A DNA stretch of 64,000 bases from Tolypeutes matacus. Lineage: Eukaryota > Chordata > Mammalia > Cingulata > Chlamyphoridae. The notes below the pieces were generated by a model. That model was not told the DNA's origin, did no database searches, and saw only the letters and a program-made list of their open reading frames with translations. Made by a program: the position numbers and the translations under genes. Numbering within the stretch: position 1 is the stretch's first letter; the number at the start of each line of letters is the position of its first letter. The stretch spans positions 1,715,143-1,779,142 of the forward strand of contig JAKSZT010054324.1 in NCBI GenBank assembly GCA_026826555.1, read 5' to 3'. Positions 11,661 to 22,984 of this stretch are shown here, piece by piece.

Positions 11661-12204
11661 GATGAGATAGGGAATTAACAAACGATTATCTAGTTCAGAA
11701 TATTTTCTATGATTCCTATTTGGCTAGCTCTAAATGGCATATCAAATATTATACCTTTGTTCCTATTTTATACCTTAGAAGTCACTTTTTGTCTACTACA
11801 GGTACATCATCCTTTTGTGAAACTGTAGGATTAGTGTTCTGATTATTTCACATTTCACAATTGATTGACTTTTACTGAATGAAGGATGGGGAAAAACCTG
11901 CCCAAAAAATGTTATATTGTTTTTCTTAGTGGTTAGCTTTCACATTGCAGAAGTTCGTTGGCATCATTCTTGAGTTAAACTGGAAAAAGTGTTTTTGATT
12001 TTGGATTCTCATTCTTTCATTGAGGCTTTAAAAACTCTTAATATTCATTCATAATGTATATATGTGTATTATTAGTGAGTACTGGAACATTTCTAGAGTA
12101 CAAGGCACTGTGTCCACTGAACAATCAATAATATATGGTTAAGACAAATACTTCGGAGTCAAGTAAATCTGTATTCAAATCAAAGCCTCCCCACTAATTT
12201 GAAG
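11661..12204. other. Unassigned AT-rich DNA
   Basis: No gene or nameable repeat is visible between the family A LTR and the GC-richer block that follows. Confidence 0.4.
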
Positions 12205-12700
12205 TATAATATTGGTGTGGAGCAAGTTGCTATATGGTGCATCATGGGAACACAGGCTCACACACAACAGAGATCTCCAACAAATGACCACTTTACTTAC
12301 ACAGCACAAAGCCTCCAAAAGAGCAGGGTAAGAAGCCCCATCATGGCTGGTCCCCCAGGGAGGCGTACTGCTTGGGTAAAGATCAATGCATGGCAGCTCC
12401 ACGTGCCCCACCTCACATCAGACACCAGGGAGAGCTGTGCTGCCTAAGAGTTAGATATTTATGCACCCCAGGGGGAGGGGCTCCTGCCATTGAACAAAAA
12501 GTATGTATCAAGTAACCTTATGTAGAGTACACCCTGATAAGCAGCTGGAACTGTCCTACATCCTCCCTCCCTCCCTCCCATTCCCCCTCCTGACTACAAA
12601 TGGAAACATATTGAAATATCTGCACACAACCAAGCAAGAGGAGAAAAGAAGGGGGGTAGGTGAGGACGGTGATGGCTACTATGTGTGTCTGTGACTTCTT
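12205..12700 (-). mobile_element. GC-richer LTR-like block, unclassified
   Basis: Base composition rises clearly above the surroundings. On the minus strand, 'gtgtaagtaaagtggtcatt' (a variant poly(A)-signal context) near 12300 is followed by 'gttggagatctctgttgtgt', resembling the R-U5 part of an endogenous retroviral LTR. A ctcc-rich segment lies at 12560-12590. No TG..CA ends or duplication could be fixed. It could be a degraded ERV1-class LTR or another GC-rich repeat. Confidence 0.35.
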
Positions 12701-13929
12701 TAGCAGGTGGATAATCTCTAAGCCTCATCCTTTTCAGATCAGAAATGGAGGTAAAACACCATATGGATATTGTGAAGATTAAATAAAATGAAGTTTTAAA
12801 ATTTATTACTCTGCTAGCATTTGGAAGGTCAACTGCTCTCATCCTTGCTGACTCTGCTTAAAACACTGCTAATAGTAAAAGCTCTCAGAAAGGGGGTATG
12901 TGAAGAGGAGAGATTTTGTGTCTGAACTGGAGAAATTATTCCTTGAATTTTACATCTTGTGGATTTTGTGTTCTTTGGACTACCATTCTTCATCGAAAAA
13001 AAGCTTCATTTTCATTATGTTTTAAAGAGTTTCCTTAGAATTTTAAATCCACTCTTGGCCTTCTTTGCTTGTGCCCAGTACTTTTATGGATTTAATCTTT
13101 TTTGCTTTTATTTTCTCATTTTTGTGGGAATTTGGGGAAGGACAGAGATAAGTGGGTGATGTTATTCTGTCATTTTGATCTATAAGTTTCCTATTTAGTT
13201 TTTATTTTTAGCAACATATATATTTGTCCATTTTCTTGGGTTTTGAGTATAGTTGTAATTTCAATCATTTCATTTAGTCATTTTTGCCCTCTGTTATAAA
13301 TCTAACAGAGTTGGCACACAGGAAGACAAGTTTTCCCATAGAAGGCCCACTGTGGGTAGGTTCCAATGTTTTATGAAATTTATCTCACACCAGAAATAAA
13401 TTGTGAGATTTTTTTAAAAATGACATACATATGCAAGGATATGCTTTAGGAGGTAACATCTTCAAAAGTTAAAATATGGATAGTTGATCATCAAGAATTG
13501 AGTAACTGAAATGCAGCCTCAGGGGAAAATTTACCAGGCAAAGAACAAATCTTTATTAATAATCGTCATAATAATAATAGCAGTAGCCTTAATTCCTTCT
13601 TTTAGCACTAGAATTGTATCATTTTAAATTCTAATAAGCCATCAACATGATAACTGTCTAAATCAGTTCAAATTCACATTAATTTATTTAATGTACTCTA
13701 TGTGCCAAACATTGTGAAGAAATTAAAGATGAAGAGGTATACTTTTGTCATGTTGGAATTTAAAGTCAATGTCAGAGAACTGGGTATACAAATATATTTT
13801 TTAAAAAGGGGAATATATTAAATTCTACACGAACTTTGATCTACATACTCTGCAGACATAAAAGAACTGAAGGAAATAGGAAGAGAAAGTAGGTTAAATG
13901 AGTCCCTAGTTGGTACAGTATACTGAACT
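12701..13929. other. Repeat-poor, no gene seen
   Basis: No named repeat and no convincing coding region. The 66-codon frame at 12959-13159 is a low-complexity, hydrophobic, T-rich translation. Confidence 0.4.
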
Positions 13930-14115
13930 TCCAGAAATGCTTTAACTCATTTATTTTTCACAACACCATTTTGAGGAATAAAATATCCCACCCCCACCCC
14001 CCTCCATTTACAAATGATGATATTGAGGCTCAGGAAGATTTTTTAAATTGCAAAAGTTTTCACAGTTAGTAATTGGTAAGTTAATATATAATCTCATTTA
14101 TTTCCAAAGTCTGTG
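13930..14115 (-). mobile_element. MIR SINE fragment
   Basis: Antisense MIR order on +: 'gctttaactcatttattttt', 'acaacaccattttgagga', 'tttacaaatgatgatattga' (the 'ttttacagatgaggaaactgag' block), then 'cacagttagtaattggtaag'. Confidence 0.8.
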
Positions 14116-14670
14116 AGTTTTCTCTATTTCAGTGAAGTGAATATAGGGGAAGAAATGAGCAAGGCTTCATGGAAAATGACCCAAATGCAATAGAAAGAGA
14201 GGCAAGACACAGAAGTGGAGTTGGAATTGTAGCATTGCTCTCCAAGGGCAGGGAAATGAATTCGGTAAAAGACATGGAGCCTGAAGAGTGGAGAACACTA
14301 AAAAATGAGAGGAAGACCAGCTGACAATAGCACAATCAGGCTTACCTTTTGGCTGTTTTTAATTTCTTACTCCCTTCCTCATGAAAAGAGATGTGTGCCT
14401 TTTAGAAGATTAAATGTATACATATCCGTAGCATTTGAACACCAATAATAGCATTTGTGCCAGTTTAAGCTTAAAGTGCAATAAATGTTTTGAACTTGCC
14501 TCATAAGTGAAAAGGCTCTCCAGAGAAGCTTTTGAATGTTCAAAATTCAGGGCCTGTTTTTTTTTTTTTTTTCCCTCTCTATCTAAAAGTGAACAACACA
14601 AGGAGAGAAGCCAAAATAAATGGATAAATTGGGGTGGGGAAAATAGTGGTCCTGCTAGTAAGATGGTGTT

Positions 14671-14683
14671 AAGAACTCGACAG
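14671..14683 (+). repeat. Left target-site duplication of a retroposed insertion
   Basis: The 13 bases aagaactcgacag are repeated at 15008-15020 with one mismatch (aagaactcggcag), flanking a 3' A-tailed insertion. Confidence 0.85.
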
Positions 14684-14775
14684 GACAACCTTCAACTCCC
14701 AAAGGTTGGTGGCAAGGCTCCAGGATGTGTAAGTTCATTGAGGGTGGTGGGCCACACTGTGGGAGATGTTTGTGT

Positions 14776-14805
14776 GGGATGTGGTGGGAGGTGTGGGAGG
14801 TGGGG
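14776..14805 (+). other. Predicted G-quadruplex motif
   Basis: Four G runs (14776-14778, 14786-14788, 14795-14797, 14802-14805) separated by spacers of 7, 6 and 4 bases fit the G3+N1-7 pattern. It lies in the putative L1 3' UTR. Confidence 0.7.
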
Positions 14806-14865
14806 AACATGGGAATCCCAGTGGGTTCCGTGTAATATTTTGGGTAATCTAAGCACCTCTTAAAA

Positions 14866-14885
14866 TATATGTATATATATATATA
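14866..14885. repeat. (TA)n-rich simple repeat
   Basis: Alternating ta/tg run inside the retroposed insertion. Confidence 0.8.
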
Positions 14886-15007
14886 AATAACATTTTTGTA
14901 AGCAAATACACATATATGCATATATATTTAAATATCATATTGCAAATGTTTGTATGTATTATGAGAATTTTGATTTTTACCCATAATAATAATTAAAAAA
15001 AAAAAAA

Positions 15008-15020
15008 AAGAACTCGGCAG
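15008..15020 (+). repeat. Right target-site duplication of the 14684-15007 insertion
   Basis: aagaactcggcag, matching 14671-14683 at 12 of 13 positions. Its first two bases overlap the A tail. Confidence 0.85.
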
Positions 15021-15448
15021 TTTGATCAATTCAATTTACTGAGAATACACTATGTAGAATAAGAACAAATAGAGTAGCTCAAAGAAGAGAGTGTCAGCAG
15101 TTGTTATCAAAAGGTGTAAGCAGAGGACTAGAGTTTTTATCCTAAAGCTAATGGAAATTAATTTTAAAGTTTCCTCAGTTCTCCTATCTCCTTCCAATGC
15201 CCTGGGAGAGCCCAAACTATGTGTTCATATGATGAAATATTTTGTAAAATTTGAAAATGTAAGTTATTTTAACCAAAATTAGTTCATCTCATTGTTTCTT
15301 TCATCTCTAATTTGCTCTCTGTCACATGTCTTCTACTGCCAGGCCAGGTGTCTTTGACGTGGCCTCAGGCATTGTTGGAATCTGGCTAGGGGGAAGCTAG
15401 TTGCAGATTTGTGATTTAAGAGGGATAGTGGCCATTGGTTCCCTGTCA
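15021..15448. other. Unassigned AT-rich DNA
   Basis: No gene or nameable repeat between the retroposed insertion and the T run at 15449. Confidence 0.4.
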
Positions 15449-15700
15449 TTTTTTTTTTTTTTTTGTATAGTAAATATTTATTGCTTTATATAATAATTAT
15501 TTATTGCTAGCCCTCCTGGTATAGCAGTTTCATCCAGAATATTTAACCATTTACTGTACTAACTCAGTTTTGTGTCCAATTTTGCTTTTGCAATTTTGCT
15601 TTATTTTTCTTAAAGAGGGCCCCTGAAAATGGATAAGCTTTGCACCACACAAATCCTGGGTATAAACCACAGTTTCAGGAGTAGAGAATTTGATAACTGA
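15449..15700 (-). pseudogene. Possible 3' end of a retrocopied transcript
   Basis: On the minus strand the sequence reads AATAAA (tttatt on + at 15477-15482), then 12 bases, then an A16 tail (T run 15449-15464 on +). This is the correct order and spacing for a polyadenylated, reverse-transcribed RNA. The body could not be matched to a gene: minus-strand open frames of 67 and 119 codons show no motif I know. No flanking duplication was found near either side. It could equally be a 5'-truncated LINE or a chance A-tail context. The 5' limit is arbitrary. Confidence 0.35.
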
Positions 15701-15954
15701 TTTGAAGACAAAGAAAATATCCCAGGAAACAAATACGTATAAAAACAGATGCAAGATGAGACTTTAAAGAACTCTGAATTGGAAATGAGGAGATTTAAGT
15801 TCTTGTCCCAGAACTGTATGAATACAGCCATAATTACATGTCCTTTGATGTCAGTTGTAATATCTATAAAAACTAAAGGAGTAATCCAATTTCTGATTCC
15901 CAAACACCAGGGCCTGAATTGATATCCATCCATAATAAAAGATTTTAAGAACAA

Positions 15955-16264
15955 TTCATTCATCCACACAAGACTAGAATGTTCATTGAATATTTACTAC
16001 ATGTCAGAACCTGCTAGGCCCTAGGAATGCATGGACCTTGCTTTCCTGCAGCTTAGAGTGTACTGGGGGTTATAGACATTAAACAAATAAACACAGAAAT
16101 GCACACAAAATTACAAACTATGTTTAAATATAGTGAAGGTAAGGTAGGAAGATCTACAGGAGTGTATATTGTCACTTCTGAAGGAGATCAGATAAGGTTT
16201 CTCTAAGAAAAGTGTCATTTGAATTAAGATAAGGATGAGTAGGATTTAAGTAAAAAAAAAAAAA
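15955..16264 (-). mobile_element. L2 LINE 3'-end fragment
   Basis: Read on +, the antisense L2 3' order is intact: 'ttcattcatccaca', 'gaatatttactacatgtcag', 'aggccctaggaatgcatgga', 'ccttgctttcctgcagctta', 'attaaacaaataaacaca' and 'gtgtcatttgaattaagata'. It ends at an A run (16252-16264). Confidence 0.85.
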
Positions 16265-19200
16265 TGAAGGATGAAAAAGGGAGGGTTTTTCAGATTTGAG
16301 ATTCCGTATAAATTTACCTGGGTGTCCCACCCAAGGGTTTGGACAGCCTAGAGTATTTCCGTCTTTAAGGTCAGTTTCCTCCCAGATGCTATACTGATCA
16401 AAGTATTAGGTATTAATGACCAAGTGTTCTCATAATTACTTGGAGCTTTTAGAAAAGTAGAGAGTAGAAATGTAGTAGTAAAACTATCTATACAAAAGAG
16501 TGAAACATTACATAAATGTTACAAACTTACCATATAATGATTGTTCTAAAATCTGGAAACCTTGGCAAGTGAATTAAAGCAAGATTTAAGTTTCTGCAAG
16601 TTTATTGTCAAACAGACACATCCTAAATAAGGTAAGTATGGTAATGAATCTGTAAAAAATAAATATATGTATGCAATTTAGTCACTGACACTGTCCATGA
16701 GAATAAAGTCCCAAACCTGCATAAAACTTCTTGCTTTTACAGCAGCTGATACTTGACATATTTTCAACAACAGGGGAAAAAAAATGTGGTTTTTTACTTC
16801 AATAAATCCATAAATGTAATAATTCTTAGAATAAATCTAGATGATTTCTTCCATCTCTAAGGCAGGAAAGATTTCATTTACACATAGCTAGAATTAGGGC
16901 TTATGTTATTAAGACTTTCATTATTTTTACCAAGTTACCTGTGACATGTACTTATCTAAAATGATATTAGATAATTGAAAGCAAACTTCACTTGTCAGAA
17001 AAGATTTAGAGTGTATCCTGATGTCATTTTTACTTTATAGAAACAAATTTTGAATTGCCTTTTTCTTATAAGTGCTTATGTTTATATTAAACAATTGTCT
17101 TCCAAAAGCTTTCACAGTCCTCATCAAAGATTTTCCCCAAAGTGTGTCATGAATAAAATATAAACTCTCAAATTTTAAGAAGATGCACAAATGTGTGGAG
17201 CCAAGAAATTTTTTAAAGGATAAAGGCACAGTAAGAAAGTCACAGTAGGCCATATATAGACAAATAGTTAAAAACCTAGAGTAAACTGGGAGCCCTCTTA
17301 ATGCATTTCATTCCAACTTGCGTCTTCAAAAAGAAATAAAAAAAATAGACAAGATGTTGTTCTTCCATCTATTTATGGACTCAGAAGACATGTTATATTA
17401 ATTGATACTGACAAAAATACTTCAAACATATTAACTGACACTTCCTTTAAAATATTTACTATTTTAGAAGTACTAATAGTAGTCTGATTAGCATAATCCA
17501 TTTATCAAGGTATACAGTTGGAAATTTTACAATCTATTATGAAATAGCCTTTATTCAAAGGCTTTCCTTGTTTCCAATTGAGAAATAAACATAATAAAAT
17601 AATATAAGCATTATATATAGGCAAAATAAATAAATTTTGTTCATAATATTAGTAATGCAACTGAATTTAAATCACCCAGTTCATGCACTGTCCTCAGTGC
17701 TAAATTTTCCATTTCATAGAGGAAAAACTATTAGTCTATTCATTTGTGTACTCAATAGTTCTCTTTTACATAAAATTTTCATTGAAAATTGAAAATTTCA
17801 ATATACTACAAATATATGGGTAAGGACATGGATATAGATAAGTATACTTATGAAAAATTATCTAATAAGTGAGTCTCATACTATAGAATTTGGTATGATG
17901 CATTTAAAAAAATTCAGCTCCATAGTAAAGGCTTAAAGCTATATGAGGATGGGACTAGTCTAATGAGGGGTTATGGAAACTAAGGAAAAGAAGTAACTTT
18001 CACAAAAGCTAGTAGACATGAAAGTACTGAGTTTTTATATATGATTTATAGACAATATAAGATTGATTTTGCCCTGGATCATTGGATTCTTCCCAAAATT
18101 TTATGGATATTCTCCATCTGGTTCCAAATACCATTAAAATGGTCTTCCGCTTGGTCAGGTTGATCTTTACCACTTTTAAGTACAGTTTTCTGAAGTACAG
18201 TTGAAACGCTGGAATACTAAGATTGTTTAGTGGTAAAATAACTCATAAAAGCCAAGGAAATTTTAGCCATAAATAGGTTAAAATTCCATTCTTAATGATG
18301 CAGGTATTTGAACTGACAAATTTTAACTCTAAATATATTTTATTCCCATAATTGTCAATTAAGTTGAAGGTGTAGGTTCTATAGTTTCTAACATCGCCTT
18401 CAAATTTAATCCCCATATAGAAACACTGGAATTACTTCACACCAGTATTAGCAGTAGGGAGTGCCAGGGAGTGCAGGGAATCCTTCACGCCTGAGAGCAC
18501 CAGGTTCCTGCTGCTCCCCTGGTGCTGAGAACATCAGGGTTGTTAAGTATTGTCCATGTTTTAGAAATAAAGAATTCTTAATATTTATTTGGGGGAGATT
18601 AGAAGTGGATTAAGGATTCATGTAAGAAAAACATTTGTCTCCAAGTCACTTGCATGGGGAGAAAATTAAGCAACATGTTCATTCTCTATTTCTCCTCTCA
18701 ATCTTCTCCTTTTTCAATCTGAGGCTTAGAACTAATCTAGTGGAGGATATAAGTTTAAAGAAATCACTGTTCCTCTGAGGGTTGACAGACCACTGAAAAA
18801 TAAATTTAATTATGTGTGCAATTGTTATAAATTAAAGTACAATATTATATGAAATAGCTTTATTCTCCATGAATCAGTAATCAAGAGAGACTTGAGAGAA
18901 CTGAAGGCTTGAGGAGAAAGAAGTTTGGTTAGATCCTCTGTGGGGAAATATAAGGAATCCATTAGAGGTGACTGAAATAATATTGGATAGTGTAAAACGT
19001 CCACATGAAAATGGATATATATACGACAGGGAAGAACAGTTAAAAATAAATAAATGAGCATACACAGTCCCCTGACCATCCATTCAAAGTCTCATGGGTA
19101 AGTAAATTTTGCTTCTTGGATCCGATACCCACTGCCATTTTTGTTGTATAGAATCCAGGTTGTTTGTTAAGAGAACTAAAAATAAAACACAACTCAAGAA

Positions 19201-19645
19201 GAGGATGTATTATAATTATGATAAACAACTGGGAATGATGACAGAGGAGGGGAAAGGAGAACCTAGGTTGAAGATTGTCTCATATTTGAGGGAGCAGTAG
19301 TCAACCATGTGGAAAATCTAGAACAGAGCTTTGAGGAGAAAGTTTCGTTTTAATATTTTTGCATAACTGCATTTTCCTGTAGCCAGAACTTTGTAAACTC
19401 AGAAAAGCAAGAAAGAAAGTAGAAGGAATGCCACCAGCCTGGGAAGTGATTTTATAAATAAGGTGGTTTTTAAGACTCCCATGAAAATCCCATAGAGTCA
19501 GTAGAAAGTCTGGTAGGGTTAGCAAAATAGATTGTCATAGTTAATATTGCAAAGAGAGGTCAATGAGAAATATACTTTCAATGGGTATAGGGAAATGGGT
19601 TATTTGTCAAGTAAAGATGTTATCAAAGAAGTTGTAAAAGTTATT
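16265..19645. other. Long repeat-poor tract, no gene seen
   Basis: About 3.4 kb with no open frame above 85 codons and no repeat I can name. It may be unique intergenic or intronic sequence. A slightly GC-richer stretch with short self-similar words (gggagtgccagggagtgc) lies near 18458-18540. Confidence 0.4.
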
Positions 19646-19649
19646 TATA

Positions 19650-20030
19650 CAGTTCCCCCAAAATATTTTTCCCTTTCTTTCTTCTGATCACATAGTAGTA
19701 TTAGAGGATTATTGTGATTATCTGGTCCCCCTAAATTTAGATGTGGCCATTTGACTTGTTTTTGGACAAATAAATATGAATAAAAATACTGTCACTTCAA
19801 ACTGAAATCTTCAAAAGTTAGTGTACAATCTCTCTTTCTCTCTCTCATCTTCTGCTATACTAATCAACGGCATTCCCGAGAGTGGCTTCTCTGTCTGGAT
19901 TTTGGACTAAGGCTGATGTAGAGGACAACCTCCAGCTTGAAGCACTGCAGCCAAAGCAAAAGAATAAACTTTGGTTGTTCTCAGCTACTGAGATATGTTG
20001 TCACTACAGCATAATCTAGTTCATATGACT
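19650..20030 (+). mobile_element. MaLR-type LTR (MLT1-like), degraded
   Basis: The 3' half carries the familiar order of such LTRs: 'agaataaactttggttgttc' (poly(A) signal context) near 19960, then 'agctactgagatatgttgtc', then 'actacagcataatctagttc'. Upstream, 'gccatttgacttgtttttgg' and 'ggacaaataaatatgaataa' are consistent. The left boundary is unclear. Confidence 0.5.
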
Positions 20031-20039
20031 TAAGGTCAA

Positions 20040-20530
20040 GATCTAAATTCTGTATTTCAGAGCTAGAGAAGGTATAAACCTCCAGTGCAAGGTTCTGGAG
20101 GTCTTCTGAGTGAAGAAGGCTAAGGAATTTCATGAGTCAATATAGTGGACATGGAGATGGACCACCTGGATCCATCTTCACAGACTGAATTGTTGCTCCA
20201 GCTTCTGCTGGTTCTGCCAGCCTGTCAACCCATGCAGGAATTTTCTCAACTGCAGAGAGCTGTTCCATCCTTGATCAATGACTGATCTAGGGATGGGTAT
20301 AAAGATCCAGCCATTTCAGCCTAATGCAGGACAACTCCAATGAGCCATTTTAGCTCAAGAGCTCCCTGTGTGGTTAGCTGAGGCTGTCAGACTCTTTCAC
20401 AGCTCACTTTATCCAATTCTGCTTCCCAACCTTGCTTTCTCTTTTTCCTTTCTACAGGTGTCAACCAATTGGCCTCTCCTGAACAGTGAAGTTTGTCTCA
20501 GAGTCTGTTCCTGCAGGACTAGCAATGTAT
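20040..20530 (+). mobile_element. Old ERVL-class LTR-like sequence
   Basis: A 'gggtataaagatccagcc' TATA-like segment near 20294 is followed by a C/T-rich downstream part ('ttgctttctctttttccttt') and 'gtctcagagtctgttcctgc' near 20494. This resembles old mammalian ERVL LTRs whose 3' ends read 'tctcagagtctgcttcc'. There is no poly(A) signal or readable duplication. Class assignment is tentative. Confidence 0.4.
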
Positions 20531-21064
20531 AATGTACAATTATCAATAATAATACTAATGCTGTTGGGTATAATTAGAAAAATGGATCTGGATGGTAGGT
20601 TAGGAAGAGAAAAGAGATATAAAATCTGTCTTTGGCTTTCAAAGCCCCTAGACACAATGATGACTTTTTAAAAAATGCCATATAAATATCCACATATTTG
20701 TTCTGCTTCTCATAAACAAATTTTCTTTTTTCTAGCTTTTTTGGAAACAAAACTTTTAATATTCTTACTTATCATACTATGGATGTTTATGGATTCCCAT
20801 GTTCCAACCAAAAGTTTTTAAAAACATTGTTCCCTCATGTCATATTTTATTTAAATCTCCTTTCCAAAAGTAGCTGAATGGTTGATTTCCATACAAATAT
20901 ATATAGCTTAAAAATGTCAGTACTTGACATCATTGCAATTCATAGAAAATCATTCCTTTACAGCAAACCTTGGAATTTGTCTCATGTTAGATCTAGTTCA
21001 TTTATATCATAATAGATATATGCACTGTAACCTTAAACATTGCCTTATGATGATAATAAAATAG
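20531..21064. other. Unassigned AT-rich DNA
   Basis: No supportable gene or nameable repeat. Confidence 0.4.
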
Positions 21065-21290
21065 TTAAAACTGAGTGCTTAAAATGTGGCAAGCCTCGTG
21101 TTAAGTGCTTTATTAACAGTATCTAAACAAATCCTTAAAATAACCACATAGCAACTATTATAACCTTCTCATGGGTGAAGAATCTAAATGTAGACAGGGT
21201 AAGTAATTTACCCAAGGATGCAAATATGTGATAGCACCAGGGCTACATCTCAAGTCAGCCTGACCAAAAGCCCACGAGTATAACTGGTAC
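21065..21290 (-). mobile_element. MIR SINE
   Basis: Antisense MIR order: 'gtgttaagtgctttattaac', 'ataaccacatagcaactatt', 'gtaagtaatttacccaagga', 'gtgatagcaccagggctaca'. Confidence 0.8.
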
Positions 21291-21790
21291 ACAACAATGC
21301 AAAAAGTCACTAAATGGCCATCTGTGGTCTAAAATAAGAAATGCTAGGGAAAATGAATGAATAATGTCAAATTATATATTTTTGTACGATCTGTCATGCT
21401 TAATAACAACATTTGGAAAGCAACCAGATGCATTTCTGATAAGGACAGTGGGAGATTATCACATGGCAGGACTATACATAGTGACATGTGCCTGATTAAG
21501 ACAAATAACCAAGTTCTCAGTTATACTTCTATTTTTGTTTATTGGAGATCATGTTCTCAATAAGGATTATTGGATGCTAATTATTTTCATGATCAATGCT
21601 AGTAAAAAAATGCAATAAATTAATGTAATTTCTTCTTTAGACATAATGTTCATTTGGATTGAAATGGACATTTAAAACCATGGAAAGTGCATAGATAAAC
21701 TAAGTATCACTGGAATATTTACCAACAAGATCTAAATCAGTGTCTAAGAGCTGTTATAATATTGAGAAGAAGGTGTAGAGTAAAATTAAT
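21291..21790. other. Unassigned AT-rich DNA
   Basis: No gene or nameable repeat; a 68-codon frame at 21357-21563 has no recognisable feature. Confidence 0.4.
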
Positions 21791-21794
21791 TCAT

Positions 21795-22025
21795 TCAAGA
21801 AATTTTCATGGAGCATCTGCTAACTATAAAATAATTTGTAAAATATTATTTCATTTAATTATCGCAATAGTACTCTAAGATAGATTTTCGTATCCTCTTC
21901 TTAAAAATAAAGAAACAATGATTCAAAGATTTTAAGCAATGTGCCCATGGTCTTACAGCTGGTGAGTGATAGAACTGCCCTCCCATCCAGTCTGCCTGGT
22001 TCCAGTAGCCTGTATTTCCTACTAA
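21795..22025 (-). mobile_element. MIR SINE
   Basis: Antisense MIR: 'atttcatttaattatcgcaa', 'aaataaagaaacaatgattc', 'caatgtgcccatggtcttac', 'agctggtgagtgatagaact' and 'ccagtctgcctggttccag'. Confidence 0.85.
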
Positions 22026-22559
22026 GGCAGACGTCTCATAGCCTAAAAAGAGCAGGTGAAAAAATTCCTTACCATCATCGACACACTATTTCCTCCTCCT
22101 CTTCCTAATGACAACCTTTGGGGAAAATTTCATGGATCATAGACTTGGGCAGCATGTCATATTGTCTGGCAGAACATCAGCTTAAAAGGTCAATAAGCTT
22201 TGCAGTAGAGCATTTTAGTCATCCATGGAAAATAAATTGCTCGTATTTTTGCTTACTAAACAAAGCAAAAGCTAACTTATTATGTTCATATTATGGAGAA
22301 ATTTTCTTGGAACCACAAAATTAATAAAGTGTAAATTGCAGCAGTCTGACCAGCTCCCACATTTTCTTACAAAAATTTTTATCTTAACCAGGAATGAAAG
22401 CATTAAGCACTATGGGAAACCAAATAAATATGAATCAATTGGAGGAAATTCAGGGAAGTAAAATGAAGGTGATGAGGTCACAAATGAGTTAATCTATGAA
22501 GAAAATAATGAAGACTACAGATTGCTGCTATAAAACCTAAAGGAATGAGTCTTTCTGCA

Positions 22560-22770
22560 AGGGTAGAGACGATCAATAATTAGCATGATGCAAGGAAGAC
22601 TGACTAGGAGGATATTGAGGGGAAACCATTAGAATGGAAGCTCAGGAAAGATTTCTCTGCCTGTTAAAACTGTGAGTTTTTAGAACAACCCTATCTACCA
22701 CAGGAAGCCCTGAAACTGCCATCATTTAGGACACATTGGGATTAGACTCTTGGAATCATGAAAAGCAATT
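22560..22770 (+). mobile_element. Possible CR1/L3 LINE relic
   Basis: The segment 'aaaactgtgagtttttagaa' through 'caggaagccctgaaactgcc' and 'catcatttaggacacattgg' recalls the 3' part of CR1/L3 LINEs (the 'gctgtccaaaagtggaa...' block). Similarity is weak and the call rests on word order only. Confidence 0.3.
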
Positions 22771-22984
22771 GTTAACAAATACATTGGTGGGAAATGAAGA
22801 GTCACCTTTTTGTAGTTTACTGCTTTTAATACAACTTATAGAAAGTCTTTTGTGTCCTTGAATAAAAGTTCAGGCATTTGTTAAGTGATGCAGGTTTTTA
22901 CCCAGTTGATTGAGCTATATGTTTTGGCCTCCAGGCAAAGTTTCTGTTGGACTTGTTCAACTCTTTCTCAAGTACAATAAAGAA

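Larger units (their letters stand above)
14684..15007 (+). mobile_element. L1-mediated retroposed insertion, probably a 5'-truncated L1 3' UTR
   Basis: The 324-bp insert is bounded by 13-bp direct repeats (12 of 13 identical). It ends in an A run at 14995-15009 whose last two bases also count as the start of the right repeat. It contains a G-rich tract (14776-14805) about 200 bases before the tail, a feature typical of mammalian L1 3' UTRs. Its 3' part is AT-rich ('taatattttgggtaatctaa'). Tail, duplication and 5' truncation show L1 machinery; identity as L1 3' UTR and not another transcript is inferred. Open frames on both strands across it have no recognisable motif. Confidence 0.7.

Noticed and set aside
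14507..14863. 118-codon + strand open frame as a small protein
   Set aside because: It runs across a T run and into the A-tailed retroposed insertion, including the G-rich tract, and crosses the left target duplication. A frame spanning an insertion junction is chance.
15610..15969. 119-codon minus-strand open frame as a gene
   Set aside because: It runs from the edge of an L2 into an unassigned, possibly retrocopied region and contains no recognisable domain; no start context or splice signal supports it.
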